A DNA stretch of 64,000 nt from an uncultured Aquimarina sp. (GCA_947496555.1 CANMDH010000024.1:20597-84596), one strand, 5' to 3'; positions 19,257-29,657 are shown, numbered from the stretch's first letter. The notes: generated by a model not told the origin, from the sequence alone. Numbers and translations: made by a program.

Positions 19257-22200
19257 TTACTTCTTTATGTTTTTAATGGCTTGAACACTATCATTATTAA
19301 CTCCAAACAATAGATATCCTTCTTCGTTTACCTTAATTTTTTTTATGGATCGTACCGCTCCTTTAACACTAAAGTCTGATTGTGTATAATTAGTAAAGCT
19401 TCCTTGGCGATCATTTACTAATACAACTCCATAAGAGGCGTCTAATCTACTTAATTGTGTGTTGATTTCATAGGTGTTTCCTCCTAGAATAATATCAGGA
19501 TATTCATCATTATTAATATCATCAACCAAAATATCATGAACCGAGGAAATTTGTGCTTCCCACGGTAGTTTGTGCGCTGCAAACTCAAAATTTCCTTTGT
19601 TTTCAAAATACATTGTGCTCAAAGTAAAAGCTTTTCTCTTTTTAGCTTCATTGATCCTTGAAATTGAAAAATAATCTTTAAAATCTGCTTCCGCAAAAGC
19701 CTTATAAGACAAATATTTTTTATTTAATTGCGGTATTTGCTTTACCAATTCATCTTTGGTCGCGATCGGAGTTTCTTTTCCTTTATAGAAATAGGTAACT
19801 ATAGGGTCTATTTTACCATTATCATCAAAATCATTAAGGTACAATTGAATCGGCTCCTGTTCTGAAGCCTTTAATCGTGTATTCTCTCCCCAATTACCCG
19901 CAATTATGTCTAAATCACCATCTTTATCCATATCATGAACAGTAACGGTGTTCCACCAACCGCTTGTGTTTTCTAATGAAGGAACATTTCTCTTTTCGAA
20001 ATTACCATTCCCGTCATTAACCATAATGGTTATTGGCATATAATGGCCTGCCAAAATCAGATCGTCAAATGTATCATTATTAATATCTATAAAGGTAGCA
20101 TCATACACCAGACCCATCGTAGACAATTCTTTTGCGGCTATTGAAGTAATTTCTTTGAACTTACCATTACCATCATTTTCAAAAAGATAATTTTTTGGAA
20201 CAACACCATACTTTGCAGGTTGTGCATTACTTCCTATAAAAATATCAATATCTCCATCCCTGTCGATATCAGAAGATACAATTACGGAAGCATTAATGGA
20301 TTGATCAGAAAAGACTTTTTGTTCTTTCTTAAAAACACCATTATCATTAATAAACAAAGCGGGAGCACTTTGATAACCAGAATAACTTTCGTTACCCCCA
20401 TAAACGACTACTATGTCTAAATCCCCATCCTGATCTACATCAAAAAAGGACTGATCAACATCTTCATAACGTTTATCTAACTCAAAATCTGGTTGTTCAC
20501 TTTTGATAAACCCGCCATCGGGCTGTTGTAAAAATAATGCAGGAGCTTTAAATCTTCCTCCCGGAATAAATACATCGTCTAACCCATCTTTATTTACATC
20601 GATTACTGAAATATGTGGACCCTCATTAGAACTGGCATACGGAGCCAAAGGTTCTACATTAAAATCCTTTGTTTCATAATCCTGATGCTTATATTTTAAT
20701 CCAGTTGTTACGTTTTGGAACAAGCTTGTATGTTTCTCTTTTACTGCTGTATATGGTGCTTCTTCCTGGACATCTATATAGAGTAACTGGTTTACATCGA
20801 TATTTTTTCTAATCGATGTAAGACCTCCCGGCCATTGAATTTTTATAGAATCAATAATTGTGTCGTCTCCTAATCCAAAATGTAAAATGGGGGTGACAGA
20901 CGATAAATACCCTCTCGTTCTATAAACTTCTGATACTTGTACTTTATTTTTTGTATAGACCAATACTTTAGTTCCGATAGCCTCAAGATTATTTTTGGTT
21001 CCTTTTAGTTTTAGTTTTATGTAATTGTTCTTGTCTTCGGCTAGGGTTGATTTATTTTCATAGACAAAAGCTTTTTGATCAATATTGCTGGTAACTATAT
21101 CCAAATCTCCATCATTATCCAAATCTGCATATACCGCACCGTTACTATATGAAGGTATATTTTTGGACCAGATATCTGAAACGTTATTAAAAGCCAGATT
21201 TTTGTTGTTTTGATAAAAATAATTGTTTGTTTTTTTACTTGGTAGTTCACTTATCAAGGCCAAATCCTCTTTGGTCATCCCTTTTTCGATTCGCTTTTGA
21301 ATATTATCATTTGCGATAAAGCTTATAAAATCCATATCATTGGTAGCTCCTTTTATTCCATTTGAAATAAAAATGTCTTTATATCCATCATTATCATAAT
21401 CCGCAATAAGAGGTGCCCAGCTCCATTCTGAGGATGCTATCCCAGCGTAAAAAGCTATTTCACTAAACTGGTTGTTACCCCTGTTTAGTTGCAAAGCGTT
21501 TTGCATATACTGCGGTTGATAACCATTTTTGAGATATTGATTATAAACTGGAAAAGCATACTCTGTCCCCGAAGATTTATAAGTTGTAAGATCTTCAGGA
21601 AGCATATCTAATGATACAATATCTGTAAGACCATCATTATTAACATCGGCTATATCTACACCCATCGAGAAGTGAGATGTGTGTTGAATATTATTTTGGT
21701 CACTACTAATTATTTCTTCAAAAGTTCCATCTTTTTGATTGATATATAAATAATCATTTTCAAAAAAATCGTTACTCACATAGATATCGGGGTAACCATC
21801 ATTATTAATATCGCTTGTAGAAACTCCTAATCCATATCCTATTGCTCCTTGAAAAATTCCAGCTTGCTTAGAAACATCTTTGTACTGTCCATTTTGATTT
21901 TGATACAATCGATCTCCAGAAAGGGTGTCTATTTGTTTTCGTTTAGAACCTCTACCATAAGTTCTGTTAGGATGTACTGAATGGTTTAACAAATACATAT
22001 CTAGATCCCCATCTTGATCATAATCGAGAAAACTTGCTTGTGTAGAAAAACTTGAAATATCCAAATTATAAATCGAGGCCTCTTCTTTAAAACTCGGAAT
22101 ACCTTTTTTATCAAATCCTTTGTTTACAAAAAGTTTATTCTTTCCCTTTATTCCTCTATAGTTACCAAGCTTACATACATAAATATCTAATAGACCATCA

Positions 22201-22571
22201 TTATTAATATCCACTGTTGTTACACCAGTAGACCAACCTTCGTTATCCTTAAGTATATCTGAAGTTAGTTCTTCAAAATGTAATGCTTTGCGATTTATGT
22301 ATAATCTATTTTCTCCTTGGTTAGAAATAAAATACAGATCCTCTAGTTGATCATTATTGAAATCTCCAACGGCTACTCCAGCACCATTATAATAATATAG
22401 ATATCTGAGAATATTAAACTGTGGGGTATCCTTTAGCTCATTTACAAATAAAATACCAGATTGATCGCTAGGTACTAATTTAAAAAGAGTAGTGCTTTCT
22501 TGATTTTCGCATGAGGTGAAAAAAGCAAGAATTAATATACAAATACCTATATGCCTATAGCAAGTAGCCAA
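19257..22571 (-). CDS. FG-GAP/VCBS-repeat lipoprotein with ASPIC/UnbV domain, copy 1
   Basis: A 1104-residue lipoprotein (lipobox AFFTSC). FG-GAP repeats with loops such as DFNNDQLEDLYF and DYDNDGYKDIFI fill both halves, and the ASPIC/UnbV segment lies near residues 515-598 (NYIKLKLKGTKNNL, LHFGLG, SIKIQWPGG). It is the first gene after susD, separated by 96 bases that hold a perfect 12-bp hairpin, so its expression may be set below that of susC/susD. The position equals that of the surface glycan-binding protein in classical polysaccharide-utilisation loci. Binding function is inferred; no enzyme motif was seen. Confidence 0.85.
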   Translation of the reverse strand: MATCYRHIGICILILAFFTSCENQESTTLFKLVPSDQSGILFVNELKDTPQFNILRYLYYYNGAGVAVGDFNNDQLEDLYFISNQGENRLYINRKALHFEELTSDILKDNEGWSTGVTTVDINNDGLLDIYVCKLGNYRGIKGKNKLFVNKGFDKKGIPSFKEEASIYNLDISSFSTQASFLDYDQDGDLDMYLLNHSVHPNRTYGRGSKRKQIDTLSGDRLYQNQNGQYKDVSKQAGIFQGAIGYGLGVSTSDINNDGYPDIYVSNDFFENDYLYINQKDGTFEEIISSDQNNIQHTSHFSMGVDIADVNNDGLTDIVSLDMLPEDLTTYKSSGTEYAFPVYNQYLKNGYQPQYMQNALQLNRGNNQFSEIAFYAGIASSEWSWAPLIADYDNDGYKDIFISNGIKGATNDMDFISFIANDNIQKRIEKGMTKEDLALISELPSKKTNNYFYQNNKNLAFNNVSDIWSKNIPSYSNGAVYADLDNDGDLDIVTSNIDQKAFVYENKSTLAEDKNNYIKLKLKGTKNNLEAIGTKVLVYTKNKVQVSEVYRTRGYLSSVTPILHFGLGDDTIIDSIKIQWPGGLTSIRKNIDVNQLLYIDVQEEAPYTAVKEKHTSLFQNVTTGLKYKHQDYETKDFNVEPLAPYASSNEGPHISVIDVNKDGLDDVFIPGGRFKAPALFLQQPDGGFIKSEQPDFELDKRYEDVDQSFFDVDQDGDLDIVVVYGGNESYSGYQSAPALFINDNGVFKKEQKVFSDQSINASVIVSSDIDRDGDIDIFIGSNAQPAKYGVVPKNYLFENDGNGKFKEITSIAAKELSTMGLVYDATFIDINNDTFDDLILAGHYMPITIMVNDGNGNFEKRNVPSLENTSGWWNTVTVHDMDKDGDLDIIAGNWGENTRLKASEQEPIQLYLNDFDDNGKIDPIVTYFYKGKETPIATKDELVKQIPQLNKKYLSYKAFAEADFKDYFSISRINEAKKRKAFTLSTMYFENKGNFEFAAHKLPWEAQISSVHDILVDDINNDEYPDIILGGNTYEINTQLSRLDASYGVVLVNDRQGSFTNYTQSDFSVKGAVRSIKKIKVNEEGYLLFGVNNDSVQAIKNIKK

Positions 22572-22609
22572 CTTAACTTATTTTTTCATTAATTAAAAAA
22601 TCTAAATTA

Positions 22610-22639
22610 GTAGAGCCCTTCAAAATCGAAGGGCTCTAC
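22610..22639 (-). terminator. perfect hairpin between susD and the FG-GAP genes (attenuator-like)
   Basis: Arms GTAGAGCCCTTC and GAAGGGCTCTAC pair completely over 12 bp around a six-base loop. On the transcribed (minus) strand the arm is followed by AT-rich sequence with a T-run about 10 bases on. It could partly end susCD transcription or protect the 3' end of the susCD message. Confidence 0.65.
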
Positions 22640-22667
22640 ATTAACAATCTTAGCTTAATATATTACA

Positions 22668-24269
22668 TTAATAACCAGGGTTTTGACTTAGATTTGGATT
22701 CGTTATCAATGCTGTAGCGGGAATTGGGAATAATGATCTAAAATCATCTGTATTGATTTTCAAATCCCATGCATCTGCAAATTTACCAAATCGGATCAGG
22801 TCATTACGTCTCCAGAATTCTTTATATAATTCTCTTCCTCTTTCATCCAATAAATCTTGTTCGCCTAATGCTCCTAGATTACTAGCATTACGTAGACCTC
22901 TCAATTGATTAACCATACCAATAGGATCGCCAGCACCACTTCCTCCTCTAAAAATAGCTTCTGCCTTCATTAAGTGGGCATCGGCATATCTAAAGATGAT
23001 TTGATGACCTGCAAACTCTCCATTTGTTGGGTGATACTTTATAGTACGAATTCCTGTTCTTTCATTATTACCTGCCAAACCAGGGAATTGTTTTTCAAAC
23101 GCTAACGGATTACCGGGTCTATCTGTCAATGGACTTCCATCTAAATCATATTGTTGCCCAATTAAGAATCCAAAACCAATATTGGATCCATCTAATATAC
23201 CGTCATTATCCTCATCAAATTCATCCGGATCCATTCCGGCGGGTAACGGAGAACCAGATAAAGGAACAAAACCTCTTCGTTCTTCTTGTCCACTACCTGG
23301 TGTATTAATGTTTGGATCTCCTTCAAAGAGGTCATAAAATTCAGCAAGAGTAGACCATCCGTTCCATCCTCCACCTGTATTATCGGGAGTTCCTTGATTA
23401 TAATGTAATCCATTCCACATTCTGTTACCAACACTTGATATGGTAAAGAAAATTGTTTCGGTATCTACATCGGGCTTAAAAATATCAAAATATCCCGATT
23501 GTAAAGCATATCCATCTGCTGTAACCGCATCAACCAGTTGGACAACTTGTGTCATATCTGCTGCAGCTGGAGTACCAGTACCTAAGTAAATATGCTTGTT
23601 TAAATACAATTTTGCAAGAAGAAAATTTGCAGCAGCTTTGGTAGGTCTCAAATTTTCTGAACTTGGCCCACGAGTTGGTAAATTAGGCAATGCAGCGTTT
23701 AAATCATTCAAAATAAAATCAAAGGCTTCAGCACGGGTCATTACCATAGGATCAACCTCTGGACCATCTCCTGGAGTTCTGAAAGGTGCCTGACCGTACA
23801 TATCCATTACCCAAAACATAGCGTAGGCTCTTATAAATTGAGCACTAGCTCTTTCGGCATCACTTGCACTAGTCGTTCGCTCATCAATTATCTGACTTGC
23901 TCTAAAAACCAACTGATTCAGATTATTCCAGTTGTTTAACACATAAGGATGTTGATCATCCCAGGTATGCTCATGTAGTTTTCTCCATATACCGTTATCT
24001 CCCCAGTCTGTACCACGGGTAGGCACCAACAATTCATCTGAAGTCACTTCATTCAATGCATATAAATCTTGTTGATTTTCAACAATTCCTTTTAAATCGC
24101 CAGAATAAAGGTTCTCTAAAAAAGGTCCAGGTTGTTCAATTCCTGTAAATTCAGTTTCAGAATCTGCAATTGAAGAATCTGATTCTTCAATCTCAAGATC
24201 TGTACAAGAAACCACTAGTAGCAGCGATAGCACTATCAGTAAACTTGATTTAAAATGTTCTTTTTTCAT
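22668..24269 (-). CDS. susD: SusD/RagB-family outer-membrane lipoprotein
   Basis: A 533-residue glycan-binding lipoprotein that forms the lid of the SusCD importer. The lipobox is LLVVSC; the helical TPR-type SusD core is evident (YAMFWVMDMYGQAPF, RPTKAAANFLLAKLYL, FRYADAHLMKAEAIFRGG), and the C-terminus has the typical SusD ending FPIPATALITNPNLSQNPGY. An Asp-rich loop (DPDEFDEDNDGILDG) looks like a metal-binding insertion. It starts 12 bases after susC and is co-transcribed with it. The ligand cannot be read from the sequence; neighbours suggest an alpha-glucoside. Confidence 0.93.
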   Translation of the reverse strand: MKKEHFKSSLLIVLSLLLVVSCTDLEIEESDSSIADSETEFTGIEQPGPFLENLYSGDLKGIVENQQDLYALNEVTSDELLVPTRGTDWGDNGIWRKLHEHTWDDQHPYVLNNWNNLNQLVFRASQIIDERTTSASDAERASAQFIRAYAMFWVMDMYGQAPFRTPGDGPEVDPMVMTRAEAFDFILNDLNAALPNLPTRGPSSENLRPTKAAANFLLAKLYLNKHIYLGTGTPAAADMTQVVQLVDAVTADGYALQSGYFDIFKPDVDTETIFFTISSVGNRMWNGLHYNQGTPDNTGGGWNGWSTLAEFYDLFEGDPNINTPGSGQEERRGFVPLSGSPLPAGMDPDEFDEDNDGILDGSNIGFGFLIGQQYDLDGSPLTDRPGNPLAFEKQFPGLAGNNERTGIRTIKYHPTNGEFAGHQIIFRYADAHLMKAEAIFRGGSGAGDPIGMVNQLRGLRNASNLGALGEQDLLDERGRELYKEFWRRNDLIRFGKFADAWDLKINTDDFRSLFPIPATALITNPNLSQNPGY

Positions 24270-24281
24270 AATTCTATTTTT

Positions 24282-27200
24282 TTAAAATGTAGCATTTAAT
24301 CCAAACGTATATGTTCTAGGCCTTGGAAAAGCCGTATAGTCTATCCCTGCCGTTGGTAAGTTATTCAAAAGATTATTACTTCCCGCCGTTGGGGCTGTAC
24401 TTACTTCCGGATCTAAACCGCTATAGTCGGTAATTACAAACAAGTTCTGACCGGCAGCATATAACCTCATGGTTTTAAAAACTCCGTCACCTGAAAGAGG
24501 CACATTATATCCAATAGTTGCATTTTGCAATCTTAAAAAATCTCCTTTTTCCAAGAAACGAGTAGATACATCAGCCGCGTTAGTTCCTGCTTCTCCATTT
24601 CCTATAACATCGGTAGTTACATTACGCCCTCCTTGAATACTACCCGCTGTAAAAAAGGCATTTTGTGTGTTATTATAAATATAATGTCCATACTGGCCTG
24701 CCAAGAAAACAGATGCATCCCAATTCTTGTAATTGAAACTTGTAGAAATACCTAAGTTAATATCAGGCAAAGCACTTTTTCCTACTAACACCTGTAAATC
24801 ATTATTTGCAGTAATTGATTGTCCATTGGCATCAAAACCTTCAAATTCTCTTAAAAAATACGAAAATAAAGGTTCTCCGTCTGTTAAAATCTGCGAAAAT
24901 GCCCCCGTAAGTCCTTGACCAAATATTGTCCCTGCATTAAACTGTCCTTCAAAATCTTGTAACTCATTTTTATTATACGCTATATTGAATCCAAAATTCC
25001 AGGTCATATCCTCCTGTTGAATGATATCATAATTGATTGCAAATTCAACACCTTGGTTTATTACACTACCATCAACGTTGGTAAAAGTAAAAGGTTGAGC
25101 AGCCGGTTGAGCAGATTGCACTTGTAATAAAAGATCCTGAGTATCTTTTCTATACAAATCTATACTACCACTTAATCGGTCATTCATAAAACCAAAATCA
25201 ATACCAATGTTTATTTGCGAAGTTTCTTCCCACTTTAAATCGGGATTTTCAAAGGATACATCACTTGTTCCTGGTACTACTACCTCTCCTCCATTTTCTA
25301 TCCAAGTAGTAGGAACAACGAATCTTTCTCGACGAACAAAATTTCCGAATCCTAATCCATCCTGATTACCCGTAATACCATATCCTACCCTTAATTTAAG
25401 TGTAGAAAAAGCCTCTGGAGCAAAGTCTTCTTGATCAATTTTCCAAGCCACTGCCCCAGAAGGGAAATAACCATATTTGTTATTTTCTCCAAACCTGGAA
25501 GAACCATCTGCTCTCATTGTTGCAGTTAAAATATATTTATCGTTTATAGAATAATTAGCTCTAACAAAATATGACTGTAACTCATCTTTAAAATCAAAGG
25601 TGTCCGCAGTGATTGTACTTGCTACTAGTCCATTAGGAGCCGTAAAAGGAACACCCGCCTCAATCACAGGTACAATTCTATTAATGAAAGCACCTTCAAT
25701 TGTTCCTCCTCCATCTCTAATCTTATCTGATACGATATACTGTTGATATGGTCCTTCAATATTAGCCTCTATAGCGTTGGCAGAATTTTCAAGCCCATCG
25801 ATCATGTCATCTAACTTGGTAGTATTAAAACCGAAACCTCCAATATTTCGGCCAGATCGATCAAAATCCTGGAATGAATAACCTCCTAGAACCGAAAAAG
25901 TAGCGTTCTCGAATTGCTTTTCATAGTTTACCGTAAATTCAAGAAGTCTATTCGTTATATCGATATCATTTACAGTCGCTCTACCATTTCCAGGAGTACC
26001 ATTTTGCAACCCTTGAATTCTTCCTGAGATTGCGCTACCACGTGTAGATTCTGAATCGTCATATCCTACATTAAGTTTTGCAGATAATCCTTCTATTATT
26101 TCATATTCTATAGAACCATTTAACAAGATTCTATTTGTATTTGTTTCATTTTGGCTATTAACCAATAAACTTAGTGGATTAACCTCTGCTCCTCCTGCAC
26201 TAAAGTTAGGATCAGCAGGCCAGGTAGGGTTGGCAATATATGCCATACCTAATAAATCCCCTTGAAAACCTGCATCTGCACCAATTGGTGGCGATTCATC
26301 GTTCACCCTAGAGATGGTACCCTGAACATTTAACTTTAACTTCTCATCAAAAAACCGGTGTGTAGCATTAATACGACCTGTTATTCTTTCTAAAGAACTT
26401 TTCTCTACAACACCAAATTGCTTACCATATCCAAAAGATGCTCTTATATTACCATTAGTATAGCTTTGAGCATATGAAAAGTTTTGGTTTTGCGAAGCTG
26501 CCGTTCTAGTAATTACATCTTGCCAATCGGTATTGGATCCAAAATCCTGAGCTGCCACGTCACCTCCAAAATCTTGTATTGCTGCTAAATATTGATCTCT
26601 ATCCAACAAATCGAACTCTTCGGCAGGTTTTGCAATACTCACATTAGATGAAAACTCAAAAGTAGGCTTTTTAGAGCCTCTACCACTTTTGGTGGTAATA
26701 ATTACAACCCCATTCGCCCCTCTAGAACCATATATTGCCGTAGCCGAAGCATCCTTTAGAATACTCACGCTCTCTATATCATTCGGACTAATAAAGTTTA
26801 ATGGGTTTCTAGATGCACTAGAACCTGCACCGATATTGCTACCACTTGCTCCGGTTTCATCACCCGCCAAAGGCACGCCATCTACAACAAATAACGGATT
26901 GTTATTGGAACGAACTGAGCTTGTACCTCGAATTCTAAGATTGATTCCTGCCCCTGGTTCACCACTAGTTTGAGTAATTTGAACCCCTGCAGTTTTACCT
27001 TGTATTAATTGCTCTGGCGAAGCAATGACCCCTTGGTTAAAGTCTTCAGAACTTACTACCGCTACAGCTCCTGTAGCATCTTTTACAGACTGTGTGCCAT
27101 ATCCAATTACCACCACAGCCTCTAATTCGGCAGCATCCTCTTCCATTGTAACGTTAATCGTAGTTCGACCATTAACAGGAATTTCTTGAGCTTTGAAACC

Positions 27201-27428
27201 TAGATAACTAAAAACAATGATTGCATCTTCGGCAACGTTATCTAGTGTATAGTTTCCATCAAAATCGGAAACAGCCCCATTACTTGTTCCCCTTACAAGA
27301 ACATTTACCCCTGGAATTGGCCCTCCGGCATCAGAAATCACCCCCGAAACTGTGATTTGTGAATACAACATACTCCCCGATAAAAATACCAGTAAGAATA
27401 TGAGCTTTTTAAGTATCATACTTTTCAT
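24282..27428 (-). CDS. susC: SusC/RagA TonB-dependent outer-membrane transporter
   Basis: A 1048-residue TonB-dependent importer. After the signal peptide comes a carboxypeptidase-regulatory-like domain (VSGVISDAGGPIPGVNVLVR, residues 27-105), a TonB-box-like region (LEAVVVIGYGTQ), the plug domain with the SusC signature (RGTSSVRSNNNPLFVVDGVP; then SILKDASATAIYGSRGANGV), and the 22-strand barrel ending in GLNATF. It heads an operon with susD, three FG-GAP lipoproteins, the haloperoxidase-like gene and probably the GyrI-like gene. It lacks an N-terminal STN/FecR domain, so control is expected from the nearby LacI and SusR-like regulators rather than an anti-sigma factor. Confidence 0.95.
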   Translation of the reverse strand: MKSMILKKLIFLLVFLSGSMLYSQITVSGVISDAGGPIPGVNVLVRGTSNGAVSDFDGNYTLDNVAEDAIIVFSYLGFKAQEIPVNGRTTINVTMEEDAAELEAVVVIGYGTQSVKDATGAVAVVSSEDFNQGVIASPEQLIQGKTAGVQITQTSGEPGAGINLRIRGTSSVRSNNNPLFVVDGVPLAGDETGASGSNIGAGSSASRNPLNFISPNDIESVSILKDASATAIYGSRGANGVVIITTKSGRGSKKPTFEFSSNVSIAKPAEEFDLLDRDQYLAAIQDFGGDVAAQDFGSNTDWQDVITRTAASQNQNFSYAQSYTNGNIRASFGYGKQFGVVEKSSLERITGRINATHRFFDEKLKLNVQGTISRVNDESPPIGADAGFQGDLLGMAYIANPTWPADPNFSAGGAEVNPLSLLVNSQNETNTNRILLNGSIEYEIIEGLSAKLNVGYDDSESTRGSAISGRIQGLQNGTPGNGRATVNDIDITNRLLEFTVNYEKQFENATFSVLGGYSFQDFDRSGRNIGGFGFNTTKLDDMIDGLENSANAIEANIEGPYQQYIVSDKIRDGGGTIEGAFINRIVPVIEAGVPFTAPNGLVASTITADTFDFKDELQSYFVRANYSINDKYILTATMRADGSSRFGENNKYGYFPSGAVAWKIDQEDFAPEAFSTLKLRVGYGITGNQDGLGFGNFVRRERFVVPTTWIENGGEVVVPGTSDVSFENPDLKWEETSQINIGIDFGFMNDRLSGSIDLYRKDTQDLLLQVQSAQPAAQPFTFTNVDGSVINQGVEFAINYDIIQQEDMTWNFGFNIAYNKNELQDFEGQFNAGTIFGQGLTGAFSQILTDGEPLFSYFLREFEGFDANGQSITANNDLQVLVGKSALPDINLGISTSFNYKNWDASVFLAGQYGHYIYNNTQNAFFTAGSIQGGRNVTTDVIGNGEAGTNAADVSTRFLEKGDFLRLQNATIGYNVPLSGDGVFKTMRLYAAGQNLFVITDYSGLDPEVSTAPTAGSNNLLNNLPTAGIDYTAFPRPRTYTFGLNATF

Positions 27429-27508
27429 AATATAGAGTTTGATTTAAATTTGAATTGTTTCGTTGTTTTATTTTCTTTAATAAAAGCGAGATTTTGCTTT
27501 TTTGTTAA

Positions 27509-27605
27509 GTAACAGTGGGACATCCAAGTCTTTTTACCACATTTGACTAATTCTGTAACTATAAAACCAAAAGTTACAAAAAAAATGGATGCCCCAGTTG
27601 TTACA
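27509..27605. promoter_or_regulatory. inverted repeat upstream of susC (possible operator pair)
   Basis: GTAACAGTGGGACATCC at 27509-27525 is matched on the other strand by GGATGCCCCAGTTGTTAC at 27588-27605, with one inserted base and two differences. The arms are 62 bases apart between GH13 and susC. This could be two binding sites of one regulator upstream of susC, or a long hairpin. Confidence 0.4.
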
Positions 27606-27704
27606 CCTTCGAGAAGTTTATTAAAAAAACTCCTCCGCTAACAAACAAAAACTAATTTCACTTTCTATTTTATTCATATTAGTCCTTTAAAAAATCTTTA
27701 CTAT

Positions 27705-29375
27705 TTAATCAAGTTGAACAATTACACCTTGATAGGGTTGAAGATGAACGGTATTATTTTCAACCTTCAATTCTTTATAATTATTCACTAGTACATGTTG
27801 TTCATAAGTAGCATTTTCTAGATTGAAACTTGTATTTTTCTCACTAAAATTAAGTGCTACCATAATTTTTTGATCTCCTAACGTCTTTTTGTATAAATAC
27901 AGGTTGGGATTATCAAATTCAAGCTCTTCAAAATCTCCATATACAAAAACATCATGCTTTTTTCTGACCTTCAATAAATTTCTATAAAAATTAAGTATAG
28001 AATCAGGGTCATTATCTTGCTTTTGTACATTAATTGTATTGTGATTAGGGTTCGATTTTAACCAAGGTTCCTTTACTGAAAACCCCCCATTTATTTCATC
28101 ATTCCACTGTATTGGAGTTCTAGCATTATCGCGCCCTTCTTTATTAATCATATCCAAAGCTAACTCTTCAGAGTATCTTTTGGTTTCTAAATTTTCATTG
28201 TAAAAGTTTAAAGACTGCACATCTTTAACTTCTTCAACAGAACATAGTTTTATGTTGGTCATGCCAATTTCATCGCCTTGATATATATTCAAAGTTCCGT
28301 TTTGTGTGGCCTGCATTATAAAAAGCATTTTGGCTGATGCTAACCAATATTCCTTATCATTACCAAATCTTGATACCATACGTGCAAAATCATGATTTCC
28401 CATTGCATTGGCCAACCAACCCTTCTCATGTACTGCATCTCTCCATCTTTTAAAAATGCGTTTCATATTCACCAAATCAAAAGGTGAAACCTCTTCAAAT
28501 TTTCCGTTAACAATAGTACACTCCAAAATGTCAAAATGGTATAGCATATCAAGCTCCTTACGATCATGATTTATGTATAACCCTGCATTCTCATGATTAA
28601 TCCCAACTCCTTCGGCCAACGAAAATGCATCGTATTGGCTCACCACCTTCTCATTCATCTCTCTTAAATATTGATGTAGCGTTGGGCCATTGGCATACAC
28701 ATCTTCTATTATCTTCCTGAAGCCCACATTTGGAGCGTTAGGGTATCCTTCTCTTTTTGAAATTAATGGAATAACATCCATTCTAAACCCATCTACTCCT
28801 TTGTCAAGCCAAAATCTCATCGCATTATAAATCTCTTCTCTTACTTTAGGGTTTTCCCAATTTAAATCAGGCTGCCTTTTGGTAAAAAGATGCAGAAAAT
28901 ACTCGCCAGACTCCTCATCATACTCCCAAGCACTTCCTCCAAAGAACGATTTCCAATTATTTGGAGGCCCACCATCTGAAGATGGTTTTCTCCAATGAAA
29001 ATAATCCCTATAAGGACTATCTTTTGATTTCTTAGCATGCTCGAACCACTCATGTTCATCAGAGCAATGATTAGCTACCAAATCCAAAATAAGTCTCATT
29101 CCCCTTTCATGCGTTTTTTGGAGTAATTCATCAAAATCACTCATAGAACCAAACTCTGGCATTATTGAACAATAATCGCTTATATCATATCCGTTATCAT
29201 CATTCGGCGAATTAAAAATTGGACTTAACCATAATATATCGACATTAAGTTTCTGCAAGTAGTCTAATTTTTCTATAATCCCCCTTAAATCACCTATACC
29301 ATCATTATTACTATCATTAAAGCTTCGTGGGTAGATTTGATAGATAGTTCCTTTTTTAAACCAAGAAAGTTTCAC
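27705..29375 (-). CDS. GH13 alpha-glucosidase (oligo-1,6-glucosidase-like)
   Basis: A 556-residue GH13 enzyme with no signal peptide, so probably cytoplasmic. The start (WFKKGTIYQIYPRSFNDSN) is typical of alpha-glucosidases. Conserved regions are intact: DLVANH at 98-103, GFRMDV with nucleophile Asp200, Glu255 in SLAEGVG as acid/base, and NHD at 327-329. The residue after the nucleophile is Val201. In characterised members, Val here goes with alpha-1,6 (isomaltose-type) preference and Thr or Ala with alpha-1,4. It lies upstream of susC on the same strand and would hydrolyse imported oligosaccharides. Confidence 0.9.
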   Translation of the reverse strand: MKLSWFKKGTIYQIYPRSFNDSNNDGIGDLRGIIEKLDYLQKLNVDILWLSPIFNSPNDDNGYDISDYCSIMPEFGSMSDFDELLQKTHERGMRLILDLVANHCSDEHEWFEHAKKSKDSPYRDYFHWRKPSSDGGPPNNWKSFFGGSAWEYDEESGEYFLHLFTKRQPDLNWENPKVREEIYNAMRFWLDKGVDGFRMDVIPLISKREGYPNAPNVGFRKIIEDVYANGPTLHQYLREMNEKVVSQYDAFSLAEGVGINHENAGLYINHDRKELDMLYHFDILECTIVNGKFEEVSPFDLVNMKRIFKRWRDAVHEKGWLANAMGNHDFARMVSRFGNDKEYWLASAKMLFIMQATQNGTLNIYQGDEIGMTNIKLCSVEEVKDVQSLNFYNENLETKRYSEELALDMINKEGRDNARTPIQWNDEINGGFSVKEPWLKSNPNHNTINVQKQDNDPDSILNFYRNLLKVRKKHDVFVYGDFEELEFDNPNLYLYKKTLGDQKIMVALNFSEKNTSFNLENATYEQHVLVNNYKELKVENNTVHLQPYQGVIVQLD

Positions 29376-29630
29376 TAAACGACTAGTTAAATTTTAAACA
29401 ATAATTTTATTTACAATCTATTTAATATGTAATAACACGTGCTTAATTTAATGCATACCAAAAAAATCCTCAACATTACACTTAGTTTAAAAAAATCGTT
29501 AAAATTCAAAAGTATTCTTACTTCATTTTATTTTATTTTGATAAAACTACAACAATATTAGTATAGAATTTTAAACACGTAAATCTTTACATTATATATA
29601 CAGATGATATTTTATTATAAAACACAATAA

Positions 29631-29657
29631 TTCAAAAATCTGAATATCAGTTATTTA
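29631..29657. promoter_or_regulatory. shared promoter element (copy upstream of GH13)
   Basis: TTCAAAAA, one base, CTGAATATCAGT, two bases, TTTA. The same arrangement occurs at 39685-39711 upstream of the GH3 gene and nowhere else noticed in the window. It lies about 256 bases from the GH13 start. The regulator is unknown; the SusR-like protein or the second LacI protein are candidates. Confidence 0.5.

Noticed and set aside
12638-22571. Recent DNA-level triplication of the FG-GAP genes
   Set aside because: The three proteins share architecture but differ along their whole length; no long identical DNA was noticed between them.
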